In this document: positions 27,680 through 36,156 of the stretch, in pieces
Layout of the letters: the number at the start of each line of letters is the position of its first letter
Numbering within the stretch: position 1 is the stretch's first letter
NCBI RefSeq assembly: GCF_001707825.1
Contig: NZ_LYBM01000023.1
Span: forward strand, 17,252-81,251
DNA: 64,000 nucleotides
Reading direction: 5' to 3'
DNA from: Veronia pacifica
GTDB taxonomy: Bacteria > Pseudomonadota > Gammaproteobacteria > Enterobacterales > Vibrionaceae
Position numbers and translations under genes: made by a program
The notes under the pieces: generated by a model
Seen by the model: only the letters and a program-made list of their open reading frames with translations
Told to the model about the DNA's origin: nothing
Databases searched by the model: none

Positions 27680-28300
27680 ATGAAAACAGTAGAAAAAATA
27701 CTGCATTCCATAAAACGACAAGGCGCGTTAAGCACCAAAACGCTTGCCGACGAGTGTGGAATAACAACGATGGGGATCCGTCAACATCTTCAGGCGATGA
27801 AAGAAGATGGCCTGGTAGATTTTGACGACATCAGAGCCAAAGTGGGGCGGCCAGCCCGTCAGTGGTCATTGACAGAGAAAGGGCATAAGCATTTCTCCGA
27901 CAGTCACAATGAACTTGCTGTCTCGCTGATGGAGTCCGTCAGGAATGTCTTCGGTGACGAGGGTGTAGAACGGGTTATCAGGCAAAGAGAGCAAAAAACG
28001 CTCACTCAATACCGTGACGCGATCAAAGATTGTCTTAATTTGCAGGCCAAACTTGAGACCTTGGCTTATCTTAGAGATAGCGAAGGGTATATGGCTGAAT
28101 TAAAACAAGAAGGTGACAGCTTCATCCTCATTGAAAACCATTGCCCAATTTGCTTCGCAGCTTCAAAGTGCCCAGCCTTGTGCCAGTCCGAGAAGAATAT
28201 ATTTCAGACTTTATTATCGGATGATTATCAGGTTGTCAGAGAAGAGCATATTATTAAAGGGCAGCGTCGCTGCACTTACAGGGTGTCATCCAGGCCCTGA
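27680..28300 (+). CDS. SufR-like winged-helix regulator with Fe-S type cysteine motif
   Basis: A 206-residue regulator. The N-terminal helix-turn-helix spans about residues 1-75 (EKILHSIKRQGALSTKTLADECGITTMGIRQHLQAMKEDGLV, then VGRPARQWSLTEKG wing). The C-terminal part carries C155, C158, C164, C168 and C198 in the pattern NHCPICFAASKCPALCQSE...RRCTYR, like the cluster-binding region of SufR-type Fe-S regulators. Inference: it senses iron-sulfur cluster or redox state and controls the following fpr, only 21 bp downstream. The target sites are not identified. Confidence 0.8.
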   Translation: MKTVEKILHSIKRQGALSTKTLADECGITTMGIRQHLQAMKEDGLVDFDDIRAKVGRPARQWSLTEKGHKHFSDSHNELAVSLMESVRNVFGDEGVERVIRQREQKTLTQYRDAIKDCLNLQAKLETLAYLRDSEGYMAELKQEGDSFILIENHCPICFAASKCPALCQSEKNIFQTLLSDDYQVVREEHIIKGQRRCTYRVSSRP

Positions 28301-28321
28301 CCATGACAAGGAGACAGTATT

Positions 28322-29065
28322 ATGGCGAAATGGATCAAGGCGGAGGTAATTGAAAACCGGCGGTGGAACCGGAATCTGTTCAGCCTTGTACTCTCTTCCG
28401 AGCTCGAGCCGTTCATTGCGGGTCAATTCACCAAGCTTGGCATGGAAATAGATGGCAAGCTCATTCAGCGCGCCTACTCCTTAGTCAACCCTCCGGGTAG
28501 CAAGTATCAGGAAATCTACGCAACCCGCGTTGCCGACGGACTCCTCTCCCCTCATCTACACGCGCTGGAAGCCGGGGATAGCCTGATGATCACCGAAAAC
28601 TCTTCTGGTTTTTTCACACTTGATGAAATACCTGAAGGCGAAGACCTGTGGATGCTGTCAACAGGTACAGCACTGGGTCCGTATCTATCGATATTAAATG
28701 AACCGACCGTTTGGCAGCGATTCCGTAAAATCGTGCTGGTTCATGCTGTTCGCTTCAGTGCAGATCTCAGCTATCAAGGCGAAATAAACCAACTCAAGAA
28801 AAGCCACAGCGATCAGCTGATTGTTCAGCCTTTTGTCAGTCGTGAGCCGACAACAGGTGCCCTTTCTGGCCGTATCACTCACGCGCTGGAAGATGGACTT
28901 CTCGAACGGGTTGTTGGTCTCCCGCTGAATCCAGCGAAAAGTCAGATCATGATTTGCGGTAATCCTGACATGGTGAAAGATGTAAGAGCCATCCTTGAAA
29001 CCCGTGGTTTCGAGAAAAATTTACGCCGAAAACCCGGGCAAATCACAGTCGAACAATACTGGTAA
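28322..29065 (+). CDS. fpr: Ferredoxin/flavodoxin-NADP+ reductase
   Basis: A 247-residue flavoenzyme that moves electrons between NADPH and ferredoxin or flavodoxin. RAYSLVNPPGS is the FAD-binding motif (RxYS), MLSTGTALGPYLSIL is the NADP loop, and MICGNPDMVKDVRAIL with the C-terminal aromatic tail QYW completes the family pattern. AAGGAGACAG precedes the ATG. It is in one unit with the Fe-S type regulator, and a terminator follows. Confidence 0.94.
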   Translation: MAKWIKAEVIENRRWNRNLFSLVLSSELEPFIAGQFTKLGMEIDGKLIQRAYSLVNPPGSKYQEIYATRVADGLLSPHLHALEAGDSLMITENSSGFFTLDEIPEGEDLWMLSTGTALGPYLSILNEPTVWQRFRKIVLVHAVRFSADLSYQGEINQLKKSHSDQLIVQPFVSREPTTGALSGRITHALEDGLLERVVGLPLNPAKSQIMICGNPDMVKDVRAILETRGFEKNLRRKPGQITVEQYW

Positions 29066-29153
29066 AGGGAAATTTTGTTTAATTACGCCCTTTTAAACCC
29101 GAAAAATAGCCAATAATCCGGTCAAAAACCTTTCTTTTCCGTCACCACCGTCC

Positions 29154-29179
29154 AAACGCCACGTAAACGTGGCGTTTTT
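29154..29179 (+). terminator. Terminator after fpr
   Basis: AAACGCCACG, loop TAAA, CGTGGCGTTT is a perfect 10-bp stem followed by more T, about 90 bp past the fpr stop. Confidence 0.9.
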
Positions 29180-29343
29180 GTCTCCACGAAAATTCAATGT
29201 CTTAGCCAGTAAAAAAATCAATTTATGGTGTTATTCAGCATCCTAGTCTCAGTAATGAAACATTACAGTGATTGTTTGGCACAGGTCACACAGTCATAGT
29301 CGATTCAAGTCGTACAGAAAGACATGTAGTTGGAGGATTGACT

Positions 29344-29685
29344 ATGCAGAAGTTACCATCATTTGACGAACTGAAAGAGTTGGCTGAGAAGGACCCGGCG
29401 CAACTTGAAGCACTCCGCATTAGTATGAGCGAGGAAGTCATCGCAAGCGCGAGTGAGTCAATGCAACCCAAGCTTCGTGCTCAACTCAGCCATATTAATC
29501 AGGTTATTGCACATGGCAAAAACCCGCACCACGTCAATACGCTATTAATGAAAGAACTAATGCGTCAGTTTGAACGCTTTGCCATTTCGCTTAATAACCC
29601 GTCGGCGTTAACGGAGAAGACAGCGTCCGTATCTACTTTGGTGCCACGCAAAGCCAAAGCAGACGATATGGCTGTCGAACAGTAA
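29344..29685 (+). CDS. DUF3135 family protein
   Basis: A 113-residue soluble protein of unknown function. MQKLPSFDELKELAEKDPAQLEALRISMSEEVIASASESMQPKLRAQLSHIN resembles the DUF3135 family of Vibrionaceae and relatives. The start at 29344 has a clear GGAGG site; the frame continues upstream but without family similarity. It is predicted largely helical, with no signal peptide or membrane segment. It lies alone between the fpr terminator and tpiA. Confidence 0.8.
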   Translation: MQKLPSFDELKELAEKDPAQLEALRISMSEEVIASASESMQPKLRAQLSHINQVIAHGKNPHHVNTLLMKELMRQFERFAISLNNPSALTEKTASVSTLVPRKAKADDMAVEQ

Positions 29686-30031
29686 TGACCTTATGATTGA
29701 CGACAGGGTGCTGTTGAGCACCTTCCGTCACTTATCATGCCTTTCTCACCGTCCCGCACTTCATATCCCAATCCGGTAAATCAATAAAAGCGCGTTACAG
29801 ACACCTTGATTGGTGTAATTCGTTAATTAAATAAATGACACCGATCACATAAAATTCTCTCGCTTCCTTTTGCAGAAAATAAATAACGAAATTTTATTAC
29901 TTTGCGGTTCACATTCCGTCTCAAAACAAGTACAAACAGGAACAATCTTGCGCTCAGACAGGAAACTGAACCTCGGGTGCTGTTATCTTTGCTGTCGCTG
30001 TCTACTTTTTTTGGATTATGGAGGAACTCCT
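29686..30031. other. DUF3135-tpiA intergenic region (no gene)
   Basis: A 346-bp stretch with a hairpin at 29707-29722 (GGTGCT-GTTG-AGCACC), possibly ending the upstream gene, then AT-rich promoter-like sequence for tpiA. An open frame that extends tpiA upstream to about 29870 has atypical cysteine-rich composition and is not considered coding. Confidence 0.5.
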
Positions 30032-30802
30032 ATGCGCCATCCATTGGTTATGGGTAACTGGAAACTAAACGGTAACAAAGCCATGGTCTCAGACCTTATT
30101 AAAGGTTTAGACAATGCACTGGCAGGTGTTGAAGGTGTTGATGTTGCCATTGCTCCACCGGTGATGTACCTGGACCTGGCTCAGCAGTTACTGGGTAAGG
30201 CACAAAACAAAATTGTGCTGGGTGCGCAAAACGTTGACGTTAACGCCAGCGGTGCGTTCACAGGCGATATTTCTCCTGAAATGCTGAAAGACTTCGGCGC
30301 GACTCATATCATCATTGGTCACTCTGAGCGTCGTGAGTACCACAAAGAGTCTGACGAGTTTGTTGCTCAAAAATTTGCCTTCCTGAAAGAACAAGGCCTC
30401 ACTCCAGTGCTGTGTATTGGTGAATCAGAAGCGCAAAACGAAGCAGGTGAGACGGTTGAAGTGTGTGCTCGTCAGTTGGATGCTGTTATCAAAACTCAGG
30501 GTGTCGAAGCACTACTGGGAGCAGTGATTGCGTATGAGCCAATCTGGGCTATTGGTACGGGTAAAGCTGCAACAGCAGAGCAGGCTCAAGAGATACATGC
30601 AGCCATCCGTGCTCACATTGCCAGCTTCAGCCAAAATGTTGCTGAGCAAGTTGTTATTCAGTACGGCGGTTCTGTGAAAGCAGGTAACGCCGCTGAGCTA
30701 TTTGCAATGCCTGATATCGATGGCGCGCTGGTTGGTGGCGCTGCTCTTGATGCAGAAGGTTTTGCTGCTATCGCAAAAGCAGCTGCTGACGCCAAAAAGT
30801 AA
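30032..30802 (+). CDS. tpiA: Triosephosphate isomerase
   Basis: A 256-residue TIM barrel that interconverts dihydroxyacetone phosphate and glyceraldehyde 3-phosphate. [14 protein letters not shown] holds the N-terminal Asn and Lys, [12 protein letters not shown] the catalytic His, and [17 protein letters not shown] the catalytic Glu and mobile loop. GGAGG lies 8 bp before the ATG at 30032, fixing the start. It is a monocistronic gene with a strong terminator. Confidence 0.98.
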   Translation: MRHPLVMGNWKLNGNKAMVSDLIKGLDNALAGVEGVDVAIAPPVMYLDLAQQLLGKAQNKIVLGAQNVDVNASGAFTGDISPEMLKDFGATHIIIGHSERREYHKESDEFVAQKFAFLKEQGLTPVLCIGESEAQNEAGETVEVCARQLDAVIKTQGVEALLGAVIAYEPIWAIGTGKAATAEQAQEIHAAIRAHIASFSQNVAEQVVIQYGGSVKAGNAAELFAMPDIDGALVGGAALDAEGFAAIAKAAADAKK

Positions 30803-30820
30803 GCCTTTAAAAAAATGCTA

Positions 30821-30847
30821 AAAGGAGACCTTGTGTCTCCTTTTTTT
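30821..30847 (+). terminator. Terminator after tpiA
   Basis: AAAGGAGAC, loop, GTCTCCTTT followed by a T-run, 20-45 bp past the tpiA stop. Confidence 0.92.
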
Positions 30848-30925
30848 ATTGGGCGCGTCCTACCACTTGCGACAGCCTAATTCTCACCTTTATACTCCAG
30901 TTTCGATTCACTGTTCGGAAAGATC

Positions 30926-31390
30926 ATGTTTCATATCGTTTTACATCAGCCTCAGATTGCGCCAAATACTGGAAATATCATCCGCCTAGCCGCTAATACA
31001 GGCTGCAGCCTACACCTGATTGAACCATTTGGTTTCGATTTTGAGGAAAAGAAGCTGCGCCGGGCAGGACTTGACTATCATGACCTCGCAAACGTAAAAC
31101 GATATCCAGACTATGCCAGCTTTCTCGCAGCGGTAAAACCTGAGAGGGTTTTTGCCTGCACCACTAAAGGTAGCAGACCGCACACTGAAATTGATTATAA
31201 GCCCGGAGATGCTCTGGTATTTGGATCAGAGACATCAGGTCTGCCGGATAACGTGATGAATACTTTTAGTCCGGAGATGCGTCTGAGGGTGCCAATGCGT
31301 GCGGGAAGCCGGAGCCTAAATCTTGCTAACTCAGTGGCCATAGTATCCTACGAAGCATGGCGTCAGAATGGCTTCGATGGTGGCAGCTGA
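30926..31390 (+). CDS. trmL: tRNA (cytidine/uridine-34 2'-O) methyltransferase TrmL
   Basis: A 154-residue SPOUT-class methyltransferase that modifies the wobble base of certain leucine tRNAs. [37 protein letters not shown] and [11 protein letters not shown] and [20 protein letters not shown] are the three conserved blocks forming the S-adenosylmethionine trefoil knot. Length matches Escherichia coli YibK. It converges with the split chemoreceptor gene, with a shared terminator between them. Confidence 0.96.
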   Translation: MFHIVLHQPQIAPNTGNIIRLAANTGCSLHLIEPFGFDFEEKKLRRAGLDYHDLANVKRYPDYASFLAAVKPERVFACTTKGSRPHTEIDYKPGDALVFGSETSGLPDNVMNTFSPEMRLRVPMRAGSRSLNLANSVAIVSYEAWRQNGFDGGS

Positions 31391-31404
31391 CCTGAACGCG
31401 TAAA

Positions 31405-31433
31405 GAAAAAAAGCTGGCGGTTTGCCAGCTTTT
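31405..31433. terminator. Bidirectional terminator between trmL and the chemoreceptor
   Basis: AAAGCTGGC, short loop, GCCAGCTTT is a 9-bp stem with A-run on the left and T bases on the right, between convergent genes. Confidence 0.85.
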
Positions 31434-31461
31434 AAAACATATACGGAATGAACGAACCATA

Positions 31462-32562
31462 TTATGTTCCTGCTCGTCCTGTCGCCTTCATCAGGTTATC
31501 TGACACATGACAAAGCTGGTCGACGGCATGAAGCAGTGCTTTCACCTGCTCACTACTCGCCTCTGCTTTTTCATTTATTCTGTTGACGTTTACGTTCATT
31601 TCTTCGACCACTGAACTCTGTTGCGTTGCAGCACTGGCAACTTCAAGATTCATCTCGTTGACCTTGCTGATTGAGCTGTTACTGGTGTTCAACAAATCAC
31701 TTGACTGCTTGGCAATATTAATGGTTTTATCACCCAACTCACAGCTCTGTTGCATTGTATCAACAGCATCCTTGGTTACGCCATCGAACTGAGAGATCAT
31801 GGTTTCAATTTCAGAGGTGGAATCATGAGTACGTTTGGCAAGGTTTCTCACCTCATCTGCAACAACAGCAAAGCCTCGTCCCTGATCACCAGCCCTTGCA
31901 GCCTCAATTGCGGCGTTAAGTGCCAGTAAATTAGTCTGTTCAGCAATGCCTTTTATGACGTCAAGCACAGTGGTAATGTTATGACTGTTCTCTTCCAGCT
32001 TCCCAAGCGCATGACTGCTTTGTGTCAGGCTGTCTACCAAAAGCTCAATCTGCTTCACCACATCGTCATTAAGTTTCAAACTCTCATTGGCCTGAGACAG
32101 GACGTTTTCGGTGGTATCGTGTGTGCTATTTGCGTTTTCAGCTATCTGCGTGGCTGAAGACGCAAGCTCGTCGGTTGACGTTACCACTTGCATTATTTCG
32201 CGGCTTTGCGAGTCAACGATAGATTGAACCTCTTTGCTCACTTCGCTCAATGAGCCAGAGCTCTCAACCACTTCGTCGGCGATACCAGCCAGCATCTTGT
32301 TGATGCTTTGCCGCGTCTTCTCAGTATTTTCCTGCAAATTCCCCAGCATACCCGGTAAGTTGACCTTACATGGTACACTGAAATCACCGTTTGCCATGAT
32401 AGCTAAAGACTGAAAGACCTTGTCGAGTGACTTGACCAAGAAACTTATAATTCTGCTGGACAAGAACAGCGCGAAAGAAATAGATATGACAGTAGCAACA
32501 ATCACTATGTATTCGAGCCGTGTCGCTTGATGTTCGATACTGATAACAGCGGCCTCTGTCAT
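31462..32562 (-). CDS. Methyl-accepting chemotaxis protein, C-terminal half (split by frameshift)
   Basis: A 366-residue reading frame holding the second transmembrane helix ([19 protein letters not shown]), a HAMP-like segment ([29 protein letters not shown]) and the cytoplasmic signalling coiled coil. The kinase-control tip is intact: [43 protein letters not shown]. There is no C-terminal CheR-docking pentapeptide. Its ATG overlaps the stop of the N-terminal half by 4 bp at a run of six A. One more A would join both halves into one receptor of about 550 residues, a normal length. It may be a pseudogene, a sequencing error, or a translationally coupled split product. Confidence 0.85.
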   Translation of the reverse strand: MTEAAVISIEHQATRLEYIVIVATVISISFALFLSSRIISFLVKSLDKVFQSLAIMANGDFSVPCKVNLPGMLGNLQENTEKTRQSINKMLAGIADEVVESSGSLSEVSKEVQSIVDSQSREIMQVVTSTDELASSATQIAENANSTHDTTENVLSQANESLKLNDDVVKQIELLVDSLTQSSHALGKLEENSHNITTVLDVIKGIAEQTNLLALNAAIEAARAGDQGRGFAVVADEVRNLAKRTHDSTSEIETMISQFDGVTKDAVDTMQQSCELGDKTINIAKQSSDLLNTSNSSISKVNEMNLEVASAATQQSSVVEEMNVNVNRINEKAEASSEQVKALLHAVDQLCHVSDNLMKATGRAGT

Positions 32563-33119
32563 TTTTTCAATGGTGAAATATAAATCCTCACCAACTTCGC
32601 TATCTTTGCAGCCTCTTTATCCGTCACTTCGCCCAATGTATCAGCGTTTTTCAAATCACCGTTCTCAAGGTAACCGAACACTTCGTACACATGCTTTTGC
32701 CAGTTTTTGTGTTGTTCTTTGAGAATGGCGAGCTCTCCGGCAGCCTTCTTGAAGGCCTCGGCCTCAAAGCCTGTCGCATGCTCCGCACCACCGGCAATTA
32801 ACTCTGATACCTTGGTAAAGTCATCTTTCACAACCTTTTCCAATTTATCAAACTTCTCTTTGCGTTCCTGATACTTATCAGGATGGTTTTCAATGTAGTT
32901 GCGAAAAGCCTCGTTGTAGACCACTTGCTGTTTAAATGTATGTTCACTGGCACTATATAGCGCTGCCAATACTGGCATGTCTCTGTGCGCTACGCCTGCA
33001 AGATGCTCTTCTGTCGAAGCCAGTTGAACAAACACTAAAAGGGCAACAGCAGCCTGTATACCGCAAACAAATGCGATAAACCAACGCAGTCTCTGCTTAA
33101 GCGTCATCTGACTAAACAT
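32559..33119 (-). CDS. Methyl-accepting chemotaxis protein, N-terminal sensor half (split by frameshift)
   Basis: A 186-residue frame with a first transmembrane helix ([22 protein letters not shown]) followed by a helical periplasmic ligand-binding domain rich in charged residues, resembling four-helix-bundle sensor domains. It stops at ...YISPLKK, exactly where the sequence of the C-terminal half begins. Alone it would be a membrane-anchored sensor with no signalling output. An own promoter region lies to the right (33120-33276). The ligand cannot be guessed. Confidence 0.8.
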   Translation of the reverse strand: MFSQMTLKQRLRWFIAFVCGIQAAVALLVFVQLASTEEHLAGVAHRDMPVLAALYSASEHTFKQQVVYNEAFRNYIENHPDKYQERKEKFDKLEKVVKDDFTKVSELIAGGAEHATGFEAEAFKKAAGELAILKEQHKNWQKHVYEVFGYLENGDLKNADTLGEVTDKEAAKIAKLVRIYISPLKK

Positions 33120-33276
33120 GAAACCTCCAAAAAAGGAACTTTGTTAGCCACATCAAACCAATTCTTTGGATGAGGCTGAAATATTTGATCGTCGTCAATC
33201 AAAGCGTAGCAAACAAGTCCGATTTTTTTACATTTGTTTCATATTTAAGGTGAAAATTATCACCATATCGTCAGAT

Positions 33277-34662
33277 TTACGGCTTGTGCAGAGGGATAAT
33301 TAAAGTCACCGTTAAGCCACCATTGTGCTTATTCTGCGCATAACAACGTCCATTGTGTTGACGAATTGCGTTATCAGTAATGGCCAGCCCAAGACCAGTT
33401 CCACCAGTTTTTCGGTTGCGAGAGCTGGACACGCGGTAAAAAGGGCGAAATATCTCGTTTATTTCTTCTTCAGGAACACCCGCGCCATCGTCTGATACCT
33501 CAATGACCAGTTCCCCGTTCGCAGTCCGGAACCTAATATCTATTCGATGTTCAGCGTATCGAATGGCGTTTCTCACCACATTTTCGAGCGCACTGCAGAG
33601 TAGCGGACCAAAAGCCTCAACTTCACTATCCGGCATGACGGAAACCTCGGCCTTTTTCCCACTTTGTCCGGCCTCAAACTTCGCATCATCAAGCATTTCT
33701 CCCCAAAGCTCTTGCGGGGAAAAAATACTGTGAGAGACATGGCTATCGATCTGCATTCTTGAAAGGCTCAATAGATCAGAGATCATGCTCTCAAGTCTCT
33801 CTGCTTCCATATCTATTCGCTTCAGTTCTGCACTCTCTCCTTGCTTGCGGATAGCGACCGCATTGGCCATCCTCAATCGCGTCAAAGGAGAGCGTAATTC
33901 ATGCGAAATGTCAGACAGTAAACGCTGCTGACTACTCATCATGCCATTGATGGCCTTCACCATGTGATTGAAACTCGCGCCAGCTTCACGAAACTCCTGT
34001 GTCCCTTTCTCTAACTCCGGTGCCCCGTCAAAGTGTCCATCAGCGACTCTCTTTGCTGCTTTTTGGAAACGTCTGGCAGGTCGGCTAAGCGCCCAGGCCA
34101 GTGAAATAAGCAGAGGGGTACTGATTGCCATCGCTACCAGCAAAAACTGAAACGGGCTGTCGAGAATATTAACAATAAAGTGCTCTGGCGCGATCCCACC
34201 TCTACCTATGTAGAGCCAGACAGGGTCGTCCTTATTTTGAGATGGCACAACATAAGGGCCAGCCAGTATCCACGAGCCATACTTTCGTTGTAACGGGCTG
34301 TCAGGGTTGTCAGATAAGGTGAGAAAGTTTCTTATCGCCCGACGTATGGGTCCTCTGGGTAGTTTGCCAGAGATAACATCGCCCTCTGGAGTGACAAAAA
34401 ATAAATGCCGCCTGTCTTTTCCCTGAAAGCGGGTGAATAACATCAGGCGATCCCTTGTCAGTTCAGCGCCGGGGGCATCCAGACGATAAGCAGCCAGAGA
34501 GGCAAGCTTGGTTCCTTCATTAGTGATACTGCGTGACGCTTGCTGGGCAATTCTCGGGTCATTATGCTGAGCGAAAATGACCGCAACCAGAACGAGAAAC
34601 AATGTGAACCAAAAAATGGTGAAGATGCTACCGTATAGGCTTCTGAAAAGCGGGAACCGCAT
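33277..34662 (-). CDS. cpxA: Envelope stress sensor histidine kinase CpxA
   Basis: A 461-residue sensor kinase. It has one N-terminal transmembrane helix (IFTIFWFTLFLVLVAVIFA), a periplasmic sensor region (about residues 32-160), a second helix (FLLVAMAISTPLLISLAWALS), HAMP, the phosphoacceptor H-box LLSDISHELRSPLTRLRMA, and the ATPase domain with ENVVRNAIRYAEHR and GGTGLGLAIT. It lies 3 bp after cpxR. Family knowledge: CpxA phosphorylates CpxR when envelope proteins misfold, and CpxP inhibits it. Confidence 0.95.
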   Translation of the reverse strand: MRFPLFRSLYGSIFTIFWFTLFLVLVAVIFAQHNDPRIAQQASRSITNEGTKLASLAAYRLDAPGAELTRDRLMLFTRFQGKDRRHLFFVTPEGDVISGKLPRGPIRRAIRNFLTLSDNPDSPLQRKYGSWILAGPYVVPSQNKDDPVWLYIGRGGIAPEHFIVNILDSPFQFLLVAMAISTPLLISLAWALSRPARRFQKAAKRVADGHFDGAPELEKGTQEFREAGASFNHMVKAINGMMSSQQRLLSDISHELRSPLTRLRMANAVAIRKQGESAELKRIDMEAERLESMISDLLSLSRMQIDSHVSHSIFSPQELWGEMLDDAKFEAGQSGKKAEVSVMPDSEVEAFGPLLCSALENVVRNAIRYAEHRIDIRFRTANGELVIEVSDDGAGVPEEEINEIFRPFYRVSSSRNRKTGGTGLGLAITDNAIRQHNGRCYAQNKHNGGLTVTLIIPLHKP

Positions 34663-34665
34663 ACG

Positions 34666-35364
34666 TTATTCCTCCACCAGCAGATAGCCTTTTCCCCTCA
34701 GGGTTTTTATTCTGGCTCTGCCACCGGAGAGATTGGGTAACTTTTTACGGATGTTAGAAATATGCATATCAATCGCGCGATCAAACGGTGCCAAACGCTT
34801 ACCCAGCACTTCTTCGCTCAGACGTGTTTTTGGTACAACCTGACCTGCATTTCTGACCATACAGATTAACATTTCTGTCTCTGTTCCAGTGAGTGGCACC
34901 AGGTTGTCATTGCAATACACTTCCAGGCGTCGGGGGTAGATCACCAGATCCTGATAGTGCATGACATCCTGTTCGGCATTGCTCTCATCTTGGTTCTCAT
35001 TTCCTTTGCTGGTACGGCGCAAGATAGCCCGGATCCTTGCCAACAGTTCACGGTCGCTGAATGGTTTGGGCAAATAATCATCAGCCCCCATTTCAAGCCC
35101 CATCACTCTGTCGATCTCCTCGCCTTTGGCTGTCAGCATCAACACGGGTGTTTCCCTCTGCTCCCTGAGTCGCCTCAACGTCTCCATACCATTGAGAACA
35201 GGCATCATGACATCCAGTAACACCAGATCTATCTCATCATTTATCCGCTCAAGTCCCTCAAGTCCATTACTTGCTGTCAACACAGTAAAGCCCTCAAGCT
35301 CCAGCAGCTCAGACAGCAGAGAGGTTAGCTCTGTATCATCATCAATTAACAACAGATTTGGCAT
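34666..35364 (-). CDS. cpxR: Envelope stress response regulator CpxR
   Basis: A 232-residue OmpR-type regulator. The receiver domain begins MPNLLLIDDDTELTSLLSELLELEGF with the phosphoacceptor Asp in LVLLDVMMPVLNG and conserved Lys in PKPFSDRELLARI. The C-terminal winged helix ends RAIDMHISNIRKKLPNLSGGRARIKTLRGKGYLLVEE. It is divergent from cpxP, and a triple CpxR recognition repeat lies in the 178 bp between them, suggesting autoregulation. Confidence 0.97.
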   Translation of the reverse strand: MPNLLLIDDDTELTSLLSELLELEGFTVLTASNGLEGLERINDEIDLVLLDVMMPVLNGMETLRRLREQRETPVLMLTAKGEEIDRVMGLEMGADDYLPKPFSDRELLARIRAILRRTSKGNENQDESNAEQDVMHYQDLVIYPRRLEVYCNDNLVPLTGTETEMLICMVRNAGQVVPKTRLSEEVLGKRLAPFDRAIDMHISNIRKKLPNLSGGRARIKTLRGKGYLLVEE

Positions 35365-35440
35365 GTCAGTTCCATATGTCCTTTTTCCTTACAGCCAGTA
35401 TCTTGCAATCTTTTCTGAATTACCACGGCGTGAGAGTGAC

Positions 35441-35465
35441 TTTACTTGTGTTTACACTCTTTTAC
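35441..35465. promoter_or_regulatory. Triple CpxR binding repeat between cpxR and cpxP
   Basis: On the minus strand the sequence reads GTAAA-N5-GTAAA-N5-GTAAA (plus strand TTTAC at 35441, 35451 and 35461). The CpxR consensus is GTAAA-N4-8-GTAAA, so three in-phase repeats provide two overlapping sites. It lies about 80 bp from each start codon. Confidence 0.9.
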
Positions 35466-35542
35466 CTGCCGCAAACAGCGTTTTACTCTCCAGTCGTTAG
35501 AGTGGGTACCGTTCAACACAACATTCGAACAGGAGAGACACG

Positions 35543-36022
35543 ATGAAAATGGCAAAACGAATATTAACTATGCTGGCAGCAACCTCATTACTTGCAGCCT
35601 CAGGTACAGCACTTGCTTACGGTGATAAACATCATGGAGGGAAACATCAGGGCAACAAGGAATTTAAACGTCTGCTGCGTGGTGTCGACTTAAATGACGA
35701 GCAGAAAGAACAAATCAGAGCCCTCCGTACGGAACAAAAAACGGCGATAAAAGCGGAGAGAAAAGAAAATCGACAGTCAAATATAACGCGCCAGGCGCAA
35801 GTTCAGCAGCTTATCCTCGCTGACACTCTTGATGAACAGGCGGTGCGCCTTTTGGCTGAGGAGATGGTAAACAATCAGGTCGAGCGCCGGGTGAAAATGC
35901 TGACAGCTCAACACAAAATGCTCTCTGTGCTCACCCCAGAGCAAAAAGAAACCGTCGCTGAAAATATTAAGAAATTACAAAAGCGCAAAGCTGAGCGTTT
36001 AGAGCGTCACAATAATAACTAA
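35543..36022 (+). CDS. cpxP: Periplasmic Cpx-system inhibitor, CpxP/Spy family
   Basis: A 159-residue periplasmic protein. The signal peptide is MKMAKRILTMLAATSLLAASGTALA with cleavage before YGD. The mature part is helical, rich in Lys, Arg and Gln, and carries the two LTxxQ-like family motifs (LNDEQKEQIRAL and LTPEQKETVAEN). It has a histidine-rich N-terminus (DKHHGGKHQG), which might bind metal. Divergence from cpxRA and the CpxR repeat upstream support the name. AGGAGAGA precedes the start. Confidence 0.93.
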   Translation: MKMAKRILTMLAATSLLAASGTALAYGDKHHGGKHQGNKEFKRLLRGVDLNDEQKEQIRALRTEQKTAIKAERKENRQSNITRQAQVQQLILADTLDEQAVRLLAEEMVNNQVERRVKMLTAQHKMLSVLTPEQKETVAENIKKLQKRKAERLERHNNN

Positions 36023-36052
36023 ATAACATTACCTTCCTTGCTGTGTTAACTC

Positions 36053-36092
36053 TCTGCCCGGGCAAAGATTTTGTCTGGGCAGATACTTTTTT
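36053..36092 (+). terminator. Terminator at the end of the cpxP 3' untranslated region
   Basis: TCTGCCC at 36053-36059 pairs with GGGCAGA at 36077-36083, with further pairing inside and a T-rich tail. It ends an approximately 70-nt 3' UTR that starts after the cpxP stop. Confidence 0.75.
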
Positions 36093-36156
36093 GAGTTGAT
36101 TAAAGAGTGAGCTAAGCGCACTATACGGGCACTTTTCTCTCACTCTCATCGATAAT

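Noticed and set aside
29834..29849. Possible CRP site upstream of tpiA
   Set aside because: Only one good half-site (ATCACA) is present; the other half matches at three of five positions.
29870..30031. Upstream extension of tpiA by 54 codons
   Set aside because: The added residues are cysteine-rich and unlike the family, and a clear GGAGG site sits before the ATG at 30032.
32555..32570. Programmed -1 frameshift site in the chemoreceptor gene
   Set aside because: The sequence G AAA AAA TGA does not give a canonical X XXY YYZ tandem-slippage heptamer and I see no stimulatory structure next to it; base loss or error is simpler.
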